Of a stretch of DNA of 64,000 nt, positions 20,881-32,179 are shown one piece after another. The stretch is taken from contig NC_063156.1 in assembly GCF_020921035.1 (NCBI RefSeq), positions 1,240,001-1,304,000 of the forward strand, read 5' to 3'. The stretch is from Rhodamnia argentea (Eukaryota > Streptophyta > Magnoliopsida > Myrtales > Myrtaceae). The notes beneath the pieces were generated by a model that was not told where the DNA came from, did no database searches, and saw nothing but the letters and a program-made list of their open reading frames with translations. The translations under genes were made by a program, and so were the position numbers. How positions within the stretch are numbered: the stretch's first letter is position 1; every line of letters begins with the position of its first letter.

Positions 20881-22809
20881 CTATGATGGACGTGGAGCCG
20901 TTGGCCAGTTTATTGGTTTCACAAGGCTATCTGGTGTCTGGAAATCTTTTGGATTTTCATATACAGTTTCAAATGAGGAGCTAGAGTAAGGGTAGTCGGG
21001 ATGACCAGGGAACTGCGCCAATGAACACGGTGATGAAGATGGAAAACAGTCTGAAAAACAGCTAGATGAACGGAGGGAACTTGTATTACTACTATTTGAG
21101 AGGCTTCGAAGACTAGATGGGGTGAATTTGAAGTCCTGATTCGGAGAAGGGAGATCAGACATCGCTTCACTCTCCAGAAAGGAAGCCTGGTGTTCCACCA
21201 GTTGCGATCCAGGTGGACCAGGCCAAGCCACCTGGTTTGCAACACATGGAGTAGAGCAGATTGAAGCTTCTACAAGCAGTGATTCTGGTGGACCAGGCCG
21301 AGTTGTGTGGTTTGTGATGCTTGCTGCACAGGAACCCTGAGGCTCCAAAAGCAATGATCCCGGAGGACCTAGCCAAGCTGTCTGGCTCACAACACTAGGA
21401 GAGATTGATTCATCAAGTTTTGTTTTTCCGGCCACTTTTACGGTCAATATCTTCTTCCCCATCTTGAACCCATTTAGTTGTGATGAAGCTATGGCTGCAT
21501 CAGCGGGATTTTCAAATCTTATAAACCCATATCCTTTGCTAACCCCTGTGTTATGGTCCCTAATCAATTTAGCTTCAACAAGCTTGCCATAAGGACAGAA
21601 CAACCCTTTCAACCGATCATCATCTACTGTCAGAGGCAAGTGGCTGACATAGAGATTTCCATTGCTGCTGGATGTGTTGCAGGAGACATAAGTAGAAGCA
21701 GGTGGCTGGTCAGGACAGGCATGGCCATGATTTGGATGCCTCTGCATGCCACACATAAAGCATGGACCTTTTGCCTTGGGATAAAAATTTTTCAATGTAG
21801 AAAACTCCTTTAGTTGGGCTCGTTTATGATTGGTCATTCCCTCGTCAACCGGAATCAGAAGCTTCTCAACCATTCCAGCTGCTGTGTCTAGAGATTCTTG
21901 ATTATCTGCCTCTATGTAGACGTGCAAGTCATCATTTTCAGAGGCATGTTTCCCCCGCGTGAAGGAGCCTGCACCCCTCAAGGAAATCCTTGCTCCGGTT
22001 TCTTTCTCCATTCTCTTTTGAGTATTACCACTAGGACCAAGAACATGACCAACAAAATTGTATCCTGGGTACTGCTTCACTGGCACGTAAAGCTTCTTGA
22101 AGAGTTTGGACGGCTTGCGGCTTGGAGGAGTCTTGAAAGTCGGGTGCATCTGGATCAATTTCAATATAATTCCTTGGCGTTTCCTAATGAGTTCCTCCCG
22201 AAGCCTTACTTCACGTGTGTTGACTCTAATGCCAAGATCATTGTACACGGGCTCAGGAGAAGGGGATCGCTTTTCCACGGGTCGAACATCATGAAGCACC
22301 GGCTTTTGCAATTCACTGTTGAGATCTGCAAGCTTTGCCTTCAGCTTAACTATTTCTGGGTCGGAGTCAGATTTTAGTACACTCTCTTTGACGAAGTCAG
22401 GAAGCTGTAGGGGTCCTAACAATTTTATCCGTGTATCAAAGCTAGACCACCTAGTTTTTCGTCGTTTCTTGTTCCTATCATCTTCTACGCTTTCTTCTTC
22501 ATCCCCCACTTGCAGGCCCCCACTACTCCACCTCCGCTTTCCAGAACTTCCACTACCATCTCGTTTATCAAAATGGGATCCACCATCTGATGCCTTGGAG
22601 AGACCAGACTCACAACGACAGTCCGAAGCAGCAGAACCTGATTCCAAATCTGATTTTGAATTTTCACCAGACCTGTGCTTCTTCCGTGATTGAACACCCA
22701 AATCATCTGCTGCATCAAAAGACCTCTTCTTTTCATTCAATAAATCTTCCTCCGATGAAACCGGAGGGGAAGCATCTCGTGAGCCCTCCCCTTCCTTCAA
22801 GTTTCTCAT
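20881..22809 (-). CDS. SF1/BBP-like branch-point-binding protein with KH and RRM domains, intronless
   Basis: One open frame of 642 residues, with an in-frame stop four codons upstream of the ATG that fixes the start. Order: Ser-rich acidic N-terminus; basic patch NKKRRKTRW at about 114-121, like the U2AF65-ligand motif of SF1; SPSPEP and the SF1 helix-hairpin region (YNDLGIRVNTREVRLREELI); KH domain with LGPSGNTQKRM in the GxxG loop and the QUA2-like tail; an altered zinc knuckle CFMCGMQRHPNHGHAC; an RRM with LYVSHL and KGYGFIRF; a C-terminal tail with three imperfect repeats of the type QTAWLGPPGSLLLE. SF1 recognises the intron branch point with U2AF in early spliceosome assembly. Arabidopsis At5g51300 is longer (about 800 residues) and has regular zinc knuckles, so this looks like a divergent paralogue or a retained retrocopy. 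The frame is long and undamaged, so it is probably functional. Confidence 0.88.
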   Translation of the reverse strand: MRNLKEGEGSRDASPPVSSEEDLLNEKKRSFDAADDLGVQSRKKHRSGENSKSDLESGSAASDCRCESGLSKASDGGSHFDKRDGSGSSGKRRWSSGGLQVGDEEESVEDDRNKKRRKTRWSSFDTRIKLLGPLQLPDFVKESVLKSDSDPEIVKLKAKLADLNSELQKPVLHDVRPVEKRSPSPEPVYNDLGIRVNTREVRLREELIRKRQGIILKLIQMHPTFKTPPSRKPSKLFKKLYVPVKQYPGYNFVGHVLGPSGNTQKRMEKETGARISLRGAGSFTRGKHASENDDLHVYIEADNQESLDTAAGMVEKLLIPVDEGMTNHKRAQLKEFSTLKNFYPKAKGPCFMCGMQRHPNHGHACPDQPPASTYVSCNTSSSNGNLYVSHLPLTVDDDRLKGLFCPYGKLVEAKLIRDHNTGVSKGYGFIRFENPADAAIASSQLNGFKMGKKILTVKVAGKTKLDESISPSVVSQTAWLGPPGSLLLEPQGSCAASITNHTTRPGPPESLLVEASICSTPCVANQVAWPGPPGSQLVEHQASFLESEAMSDLPSPNQDFKFTPSSLRSLSNSSNTSSLRSSSCFSDCFPSSSPCSLAQFPGHPDYPYSSSSFETVYENPKDFQTPDSLVKPINWPTAPRPS

Positions 22810-25174
22810 GCCAACTCCTCAGACCCACGTCAGATTCAGGGTATACTACAATGCTCGGTGTAAAGACTCAATCTGATCCATTCAACAGAAAAATAAAACA
22901 AGGTTATTTCCCAAAAAAAAAAAAAAAAAGAAAGGCCATCGGTATAATCCATCTGTTACTAAGGACGATATATACAGCGGAAGAGTCAAGAATCGTGAAA
23001 TAGAATTAGTGTCCAGTTAAATTAAAAGGATGAAGATGCAAAATGCGAAGAACTAGCCTGCCTCATCAAAGATCTCAAGGCGATCATCAATCTACAGGTT
23101 CTGAAGCATTAGACCCCATTCCACTCACAGTTCATGTAGAATCGAAGGCATGGACGTCCCTTCTGGCTACCATCCATCTGAAAAACAGACAGACCGGCAT
23201 CAATCCTGATCGAGACCATCAATTTAGCTGAAAATACAGAGTGCTGTCGTGCAGCTTCTTGCTCGAAACGACGCATTTGTGTTATGAATTTTCGCTCTGG
23301 CTGGTTTCCACTTCAAAATCACGCAAGAAAATGAACAAATATAAAACAACGAAGGGAGAATTACAAACAAGAATCTTCATTTTTCCTCCCATATTAATTA
23401 GCCTCATCGCATTTATCTAAAAACCTACAATTGTCAAGCTCTTTCCCCCGTTCGAGAGGCTTACTCGACCCGATACACTCACCACCATGTCTTCCCTCTG
23501 CACCGCGTGTGCTGCCGTTGCCGCTCCAACTCAAGGCCAGATCGAGTGGCTATGGCCGAGCTCTGCTCTACCACAGAGCTTTGCACGGCTCGCGAGCTCG
23601 AGGCTGACCTCGCCGGGCCTTGGCAACCGCGGGCCGCAGGCTCATGTGTCCAGCTCGCGCGGCCTCGCCGTCGCGAGCCGTGAACGATCTCGACACAAAT
23701 AGGGAGAGGGATGCGAGGAGAGGGGCGCAGGTGGCCGGCGAGGGTGTCGTTATCGTCGTCGGGGAAAAAAGAGCGGGAGGGGGGGTTTGAGCGTAGATTT
23801 TGAGAGTGTACGAGGACAAATGAGTCTTTTGCGCTGTGAGAAATTAAAGTTTTGAGTAAGGTTTTTGCAATCATCCAAATCAAAAAGAGACATTCCATTT
23901 TGGTTTTATCTAACTACTCGGTTCTTCTTAAATCATGATGCTAAGCATCATTATGTTAGTTAATCTTATTTAACGTGCTTACTTGGTTCTCTTCATTCAT
24001 TTGACTGTTACTAAAAACGAAAAAAGAGAAAAGGAAAGAGAAATCACTAATTATATTTGCGTGTGATAACTATACGCAACTTTTTTTGGCGCTCGGAGGG
24101 AATAATTGGATAATAAGAATGGCTAGATTTCTTATTTTGTTTAGGTATTTATTAACTAATGTTTCTGAAAAACTTGTTAAGTATACTTTAATGAATGAAA
24201 TATTTTCGACTTTTGTTGACACCCAATTAAACCTAGACCCCTCGGGAGTGGAAAAAGAAGGTCGCGACGACTTTCAATGCATTGAATGTCCCTAGCACGG
24301 TAGAGATGGTGCATTCGAAATTAGAAACTTTTCTTAATTAGGTGGTTAATAAGTGTCCAAAGTATTCATTAGCAAAATCATTTTGATTAATGGATATTAG
24401 CCAACAAACGTGAATTTGAGAATGCAAGTATTGACTTCTTGAATTATCTCGCCTAGCCAATTAGCTAAAATAAAGATTCTACTAATAACTTTCACGAATT
24501 TTTATACCTCCATATTTCCACCTCAAATGTGAATTAATGATAACTTTACTCACCTCACGTTTCTTCCCTCCAAATGGGATCTACTAAATCTGAATTGTGA
24601 CAATATAATAACTAATTAGGAGGATATTAAATGGAAGTTCTTTAGCCTTTTGCTTTGTCTTAAGAAAGTAGCAGCAGGTGATGGTGCTTCAAAGGGTCTG
24701 CTCAATTCGGCAGAAGAAGAAACAAGAACCTCCAGTCTGGTCGATCAATGGCCATTGCTCAACCTTCGAGTCAAGACTCATGACAGTATCTGCTTCCTGA
24801 GTTGTTCTTTTTACTGGGAAGTTTCCTTCACTAGATGTGTCAAAACAAAGAACGTTGTAATCAAACACAGAAAGGCATGTACATGTACAAAATTGCACTT
24901 GTCTGCACCAGAACATGTGCACCTCAGACATTGTGCACTAAATCATGTAAATAAACGAAGCCATCTGTGGGGATGCTTTGAGGAAAACATAGGGTAACAA
25001 GGAACAAGAGCGCCTCTTTAACAAAATTTTACACATGTTAATCCTATTTACCAGAATCATGAACAGTTGACCCTGTTCATGTCTCTCGTGTTTCTCCACA
25101 GGCATTGTCCTTAGTATGCTTACTGTACAGTCGAACCGAATCAATCTCATGGGACTTGGGTATCTGAGATCAAA
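22810..25174. other. Leader and promoter of the SF1-like gene, then intergenic DNA
   Basis: A GC-rich stretch at 23480-23800 may be a non-coding first exon of the SF1-like gene on the minus strand: it ends with a good donor (GTGAGT at about 23485), and a possible acceptor (TGGATCAG) lies near 22875. This would be a 5'-UTR intron of about 600 bases. A poly(A) tract of about 18 bases lies at 22912-22930. From 23850 to 25174 the DNA is AT-rich with no gene; the end is the MSH3 3' UTR. Confidence 0.4.
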
Positions 25175-28100
25175 TTATGAGGATCCAGTGTCAAACTGCT
25201 TTGCCAGAGTTCTAGCACGAATTAAGAACTGAAATCGTTTTGCCGCGTCCTCCTCTTCCAAAGCAGAACTCAGGTTTGAAAGGAATTCCTTATAAAAAGT
25301 ATCCCAATACTCCAGATTTTGGAGAAAGCAGGGCCTCAACTTCTTTTCTCTTTCTGCTTCTTGTTCAGCCATTGTCTGCATCAACCCATTCTCTGACCTA
25401 TTACTCATGACAGCCTCAAGCTTTGAAGCCATTTCCGTGGCTCGATTTATACAAGAAGGTGGTATCTGCAGTGGACAAACAGCCAAAGTGCATCAATTGC
25501 AAAGGATTGAAAGTTTGGTGCATGGGAAGACTGAAACCAAAGTTTAGTGGTCAATAGGAAAGTCTAATTAAGTTCAGTAACCATTTTTTCTATCTACCCA
25601 AGAGAATAATGAACAACTTATCATGGATGTGAATTTTAGTATTGAATAATAGATGACATGACCAATAGACGAAACACACATGTAAGAATGTGCACTTGCA
25701 TCGTAACATGAGAACATACGCAGGAGAATTCACTAAACCTGTGCAAGCTGAGCAACCTTGAATCCGAAGCTTCTTTCTGAAATACCACTCTTAAGTTTGT
25801 ACAAGTAGGTAACATCCTCATGATCAGAACTTGAGTCCGATCTTGCATCTTTGCTTGATGTCAGATATGAAACATGATATGCTGCAACAGACCCCGGGAA
25901 TTCATTTTGGATGTTGGCTATTTTCGGGTAGTGCGTGACAAAGAGGGTCATGCACCTTTTCTTCTCTAGAAGATGATGCAATGTGGCATAAGCAATAGCA
26001 GCACCATCATGTGTACTAGTTCCTCTGCCCAACTCATCAATTATTACTAGTGAACGTGGAGTGCAGTAACGGAGTATAAGAGAAGCCTCGCTCAATTCTT
26101 CGAGGAAGGTGCTCCTCCCTTTCTGAATACTATCAGATGCGCCCATTCTGGTGTAAATGCCATCAAGTACATGTAATTTCGCTGAAGATGCTGGTACAAA
26201 GGAACCAACCTAGAGACATCAGAAGGCATTCTTTTATGAGGCAACAGCCCTCAAAAGATTTACCCCCTAAAAGAACTTCTGATGACAGAGCATGCAAAGG
26301 AGGGGATACACAATAAAGCAATATTACCATTTAGCTATTTAGATAATGAAGGTGGAACTTCACCTTGCATTACATCAAATTAACAGGACAGAGAAACGAG
26401 CTTTTAGTAAGGAAGCATAGAGTTAGTGCACGATGCTAACTCATCATGGAAGATAGATACCTGAGCCATAATAGCAATGAGGGCAACTTGGCGGATATAG
26501 CAACTCTTGCCTCCCATATTCGGTCCTGTTATAATCTGACAAAATTCTCCATCCCCATGCAAGTCGGTATCATTTGGAACAAAATTGTCAAGTAACAAAG
26601 TTTCCAAAACCTGTTAAACCAATCGCAATAGTTGAAAAGGGCCCAAAACCATATAAAAGCCATGCATACATAAGATTTTAGCATCAACACATACGAAGTA
26701 CGGACTCGTATTCAGTAATAATTGATGCAACAGGAGGGAGTGGAAAGGAAGAGTAATGTAAACTAATGCTAGATCAGCTTAAGGATATGGGTCTTAACCA
26801 ACTTGTGACAAGCACATCCTTCGGTGACAAGATTGCTAACCTCCACAATCTCTACATTTAACAGCCTTTTACAGTTGAAACATTTGGGCGAACTTTTTAA
26901 AATCTTTGAAAGAAAAGAAACTTTGCGCCATGGCATATACTACAATATCAGAAAACACGCAAAATACACGATGAAGTTTAAATATGCCAAACCAGGTAGT
27001 AATGCTTATTTTAAAACAGACATAATTACTCATCTACTTAGGTGCAATAAAAGTTTTGAAGGGTCAACAAGCACATACTGGATGACGACCCGAACATATC
27101 TCTATCTGGACGGGATGATCGTCGTAGACAAAAATTGGACGAACATAATTCTGCAGCAGAAACCTTCAGAGATCAGAAACCGACAAAAGAAGCTATAGGA
27201 TATGGAATGAAATTGTGTTGTTCAATTCACCTTATTTCTAGAAAGGAGAGCTAGTGAATGTAGGCAATCCAAAGCAGCCAAAGCTTGAACAGAAGCTAGA
27301 AACTCAGGGTAGTATTTGCCAAATCCTTGCAGAAAACCATCCCAAGCAGTTCGGCAAGCAATTATCAACTCTTCATTTGCCAATGTCAATTGATCTAAAG
27401 CAGTCACGACTTCGGGTGGATGATAGCGTATTGTTTTCTTAGTGCTGTTTACTTTGACCCAATTCAAAGGAACCTTTACTTCTACAGGGAGCTGCAGTAT
27501 ATAAACATATTAGATATGCAAGCAAGAGCCACAGAATCACTCAAATGTCATGTCTTTCACTGCAACATGAAATACATGCAACATAATCAGGACATTAAAA
27601 TCAAGAGGCCAAAAACAAATGTCTGGCTGATATACCCAATCCAGTAATGAACTAAAGGATGCTTTACTTCAGTTCCTAGAGGAAATTTAATCAATTCAAG
27701 ATGGAGTACCTTTTCATGCCAACAAACCAAGATTCAAACATTTAATTCCGAAGTCAGTTACCTCTATCAGATGTGTAGTTCCAGAGACACTCATGAACTC
27801 TAAATTTCGCATTCGAAGTTGCTTCTGGTACATAACAATCAATGACTCCAATCTCTCCTTTGCCACTCGAACAGATTTTCGGGCAGCAGTAACCTTCAAA
27901 TGAATGAAGTTTCAGATAAATAAATGTAGAAAGGGTAATTGATAAGGAAATAGGCACCTGAGCAAACAAAAGAAAAATGTAGATCTTTGTAGGGCTTACT
28001 GACCTCAGGAAATTGGCCATCGGATATCACAATTAAGTTGGACAAGTCCCCCTTTTCAGCAGCTTCTTTGTTTAGAACTGAAAGTAGTTTTGCAGCATTG

Positions 28101-31100
28101 GAAATCATGCTAGATGATGATGCAGTCAAAATCAACTTTCTCAACAAAACAGAACGGACAGACTTCAAATCCAGGACATCGTTATTGAACTCTTCCTCCA
28201 TGTGAAGTCGCTGAAGTTGTTTTCCTGAATGCAGTATAGCTTGCATGACTGCAATAAACTATAACAGAGATTATTTAGAACCAGTCAGCAGACAACAAAA
28301 AAGCTAAATCAAAGTAGGTTTGACAATCACAAACCTTAATATTATTTTTTGAGGAGATAATTGATGCTTAAATTGCCACATAAGCTTAAAGAACTTTGGA
28401 AATTGTTCCAAAGAACCCAAGGGTTGCTTGAAAGTATTCTCAAAAAGTCTCTTACCTATGGTAAATAAAGCCTAGAAGTTCCTCAAAAGGAATGAGGAAT
28501 GTCCTTAACACCAAAATTTCTAGGAGGGAGAAAGATAATTCAATGATTTACCGCACAATTGGCCAAAAAGAAAAAGGAGATTTACTGGCACAAGCTCTGA
28601 CTGGCTCACAGGCAGACGATTTATTACCTCTGATGCGGTGGCAGTGCAATAGAAGATTCTAGTTATTCCACGTTGAAGATCTGGTGATCTTCCCAAATGT
28701 GTCAAAACTGAGGAAAGCAAATGATTGAGCTCCGCATGTCTTACTTCCACATCCCAGTCCTCATTATCGAGCACAGTAGTATCTCCTGTTACTTTGTAAG
28801 ACCCCATTGATTCTGCAAGCTCAGCAACAGCATCAAGGCGAGCAGAAATCATGCTTCTATCACACAAAGGATGAGTCACCTAAATCATCTCGAAAGAACT
28901 CACACAGTCAAATACAGATTAACAAACAAAACTAACAAAAGCACTCCCGTTCAAAATCAACCGTGGTAAATACCCAGTGCCTTAGAAGCCTCGAACCATA
29001 GATGGTGAGAGTGTTATTCATGATCTCCATCAACGAGCCAGCCTCAGAGCCATCAGAGTTATTCCTCAGGATCTATAGGCACCAAGAAAGCGATATTCAG
29101 CAGTCAAGGGGAAGGAAAATGAAACTAAGAAAGGAAATGCTTTAGCTGCGAGAAAATATCATTTATGATACATATAAGTTCATCAGGAGGAGAAACGGTT
29201 TCCGATCAAAAGGAAAATCCATTGAAAACTTCAACAGGACATTCTCCTGAACTTCAGACTAAGTTATCGACAACCGTTTTCCTCCAAGGCTCCAAGCATC
29301 ATCCGTGTAAGATTCAAAATTTGATTTGCCACATATGTAAGTTTATATGCTCTTTCCAATTTCTCATCTTTGAGAACCAACCAATGGATTTCTTAAGAAT
29401 GAAATGAAATTAATCAGACAATCACAGAGGACGTGCGTACACCATCAGGAACAGCAACATGTAATTGGCTGATCAAATTATAGTGGCCTTGATTTCCAAT
29501 AAAAATTATAGCAGCCTTGGTTTCTATATAAGCGCCACGGGAGCTCTTTTTTCTTTTTTTCTTTTTATAACCGAGGTTTCCCACGTGCAATGGACTATTC
29601 CTCGGGGTGGTGGGAGTTTTTGCCAATACCACCAGGTAAGTCCCCTAAGACGTGGTCGCTGGGACCATGGGAGCTCTTTTTGTTGTTATCTTTTTCCATA
29701 ATTTGCTATTAAAGGAGGGCCAAGGAGTTTCAGATTGGTGGCCAGAATGTGTTATGGCTGAAGAGATGAATAAAGAAAAATCGAAGTACCTCAAGATGTT
29801 GAATCACATTGCCAGAAAGGCTCATCTCCATATCGCATGTATAGGGCCGAAAAGCTGCTCCAAGACACAGAATCCTTTCAAAACCATATTGCTTTAGATG
29901 ACGCATCGATAAGGCCAATGCTTTGACAGCCAAATCTGGCATATTCATCATTACCTTTGGAACCAAAAATGTCAAGCTTAAAATAGGTGATAGAAACTGA
30001 GGATATTATAAGCTAATCACTAATTTTCACATGAGATGGACAGCAACAGTGGGAAGAAAAAGAAGAGGTAAACTAGAAGTTCCATCCCTGAATGAAAAAA
30101 GGTACAAAATTTCAGCTGCTGGTGACTCGTAAAACAATCTGTTGCCATCAAATTTTATTGAAAAGCAATAATCATGATCAGCTTATCCAATGAATAAAAC
30201 AAAATGCTTCACACATATGGTACCTCTACTGCTGAGCTCCTATTCTCGTTGTCTTCTCTGCTTCGCATTTCATTAACTGATGTGTCGACGCTATTCATAC
30301 TCTCATAAACAGTCATGACTTCAGCTAGTGCACCTCCCTTTGTAAAGCTATCTTGAGGAGCATGCTCCACACGAACATTGGAGGCAGGCCCAGCATAAGA
30401 GAGTAATAACTGAAAAATATGAAGTCCATACAGTCAAAGAATTAGTATAGGATGTGTCTGGGATCAAAAGGATAAACTTGCAAGGCAAAAGGTAACTCTA
30501 ATCGTCCTTTACTCTGGATAAGTAGAAAGCAAACTATTTAATTATCATGAAAATAATGAAAATGACACAAGGAGAAGATGATCCTCCGTCATGATTGATA
30601 CAGGGAAGCTAATACAAGGGAAAATATTCTATAGGCAGTACACACCACATCGTCTACTAATCTGGTGCACGACTCCTACATCTAGTTTGCCATCCGAGTA
30701 TAGCCACCTGCTCCACTTCCTCAGCTTTCTTTGTGATTATTAAATAACCCCAAAAACATCGATGGTAACCTGTGATCGATAATAATACATCATAGGGATA
30801 GATCGTGTGTTTCTTCTACTATGCAGCAAACTGAGAGATGCGGTGAAAAAGAGAATTGAGATTAGTGTATTTATGAGTTCTGCATAACCTATTTGCAAGT
30901 AAGACAGAGTCTTCCCTATCTTGCACCAAAAGCCTAAAGATGTTTCATACAAATTGGATATTGTGATATACACTTGTTCAGCCACTGCATGGAAAAAACA
31001 CACCTCTCACAGCAAAGTGGAAAGAGAACATATAGCAGATATGGATCCCGTGAAACAGGAAAGGATTCTGAAAGTGGGTTCAACTACTTCCATGGTGTAA

Positions 31101-32179
31101 ACTATTAACTCTTCCATTACTATATAATGTATGTTTAAATACCAATATATGGACATATATCAATGCCACATACTGTCATTCGGTAAGGCAGAAGAGAGAG
31201 AAGATGAAACCCTGTTCATTGTAACTGAACAAATAATATCTCAAGGATATGCTTATAATCGATTATAACTAGTGAAAGCTACCTTCATCGTTTGATTCGA
31301 AAGTGGGTCTCCAAGAAGCAACTCAGCCGGTGACAAACTTAAAATCATTGCCTCAAGCCCGCTTCTCATCGAATTATCATTGAACTCACCAAAAACAACT
31401 TCCCCTGTTGAGATCTCAATAGCAACAACTCCAATTTTCACATCAAACCCGCTCTGCATGCTGCATTCCCTATTCTTCACCAACAAATTCTCCTCCACAA
31501 CACAAGCCAGATAACTACTCTCCCTACCAAACCCCTCGTCCTTACCCCCCATATCCTCCGCCGCCTCGAGCGTGGCCTTCGTATACAAGGCTGATAACCC
31601 GCGACAGAACGGGCCTACGCGATTCGAACCATGGGCCTTAATAGCCGCGGTCTCGGTCTGCTTAACCACACCGACCTTGTACCCAGCATTCACAAGCCTC
31701 CTCACGTGGACATTAAGCCGAAAAGTTGGTATGCTGGCAGTCATAAAGCTATGATCCATGTGAGCATAAATCCCCAGAACTCTAGCAGCTACTTCCGCGT
31801 CATCCCCAAAGAACCTGTACTTGTAACCCACTTCTACCATCAAAAGAACATCCGGGTACCTATCTTTCAGCTCCACCACTTGCTGTTCAAGTGGCGTGTA
31901 TTTTTTGGAGCTCGACTCCGGTGTTTCTTTCTTATGAGGTTTTTGGAGGAGAGAGGGCACAGGGTTTTGAGTGTGAGGTGAGAGTTTCGGTTTCTTGAGC
32001 GGGGAGGCGAGCCGGGAAGAGAGGAGGCGCTTGGAGGGAGAGAAGGAGACGACGGCGGCGATTTTGGGAGGTGGGGTCGATGGGGATGGGGAAGACGTTG
32101 AAGGGTCCGGCGTAAGCAGTGGCGTTTTGGGTTTGGGTGCGAAGAAGCGCGATAGTACCTGTTGCTTTTGCTTGCCCAT
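25175..32179 (-). CDS. MSH3: DNA mismatch repair protein MSH3
   Basis: There are twelve exons: 31283-32179, 30224-30409, 29790-29954, 28974-29072, 28628-28879, 28004-28258, 27762-27893, 27231-27491, 27079-27150, 26461-26610, 25739-26209, 25175-25465. They join to 1076 residues (Arabidopsis MSH3 1081), all with GT-AG introns. The start [13 protein letters not shown] is a PCNA-interacting (PIP) box; an upstream ATG at 32278 is in frame but the family start fits 32179. Next come a basic Pro/Ser linker, MutS domain I (residues 130-270), connector, lever and clamp domains, then the ATPase: Walker A GPNMGGKS at about 802-809, the GASDS signature at 846-850, Walker [14 protein letters not shown] around 877-889, and FVTHYP. 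MSH3 pairs with MSH2 as MutS-beta in the nucleus, recognising insertion/deletion loops and restraining recombination between diverged sequences. No defect is visible. Confidence 0.97.

Noticed and set aside
23479..23898. Open frames of 70-140 codons on both strands in a GC-rich block
   Set aside because: The frames contradict each other and lack known features. A non-coding first exon of the SF1-like gene explains the block better.
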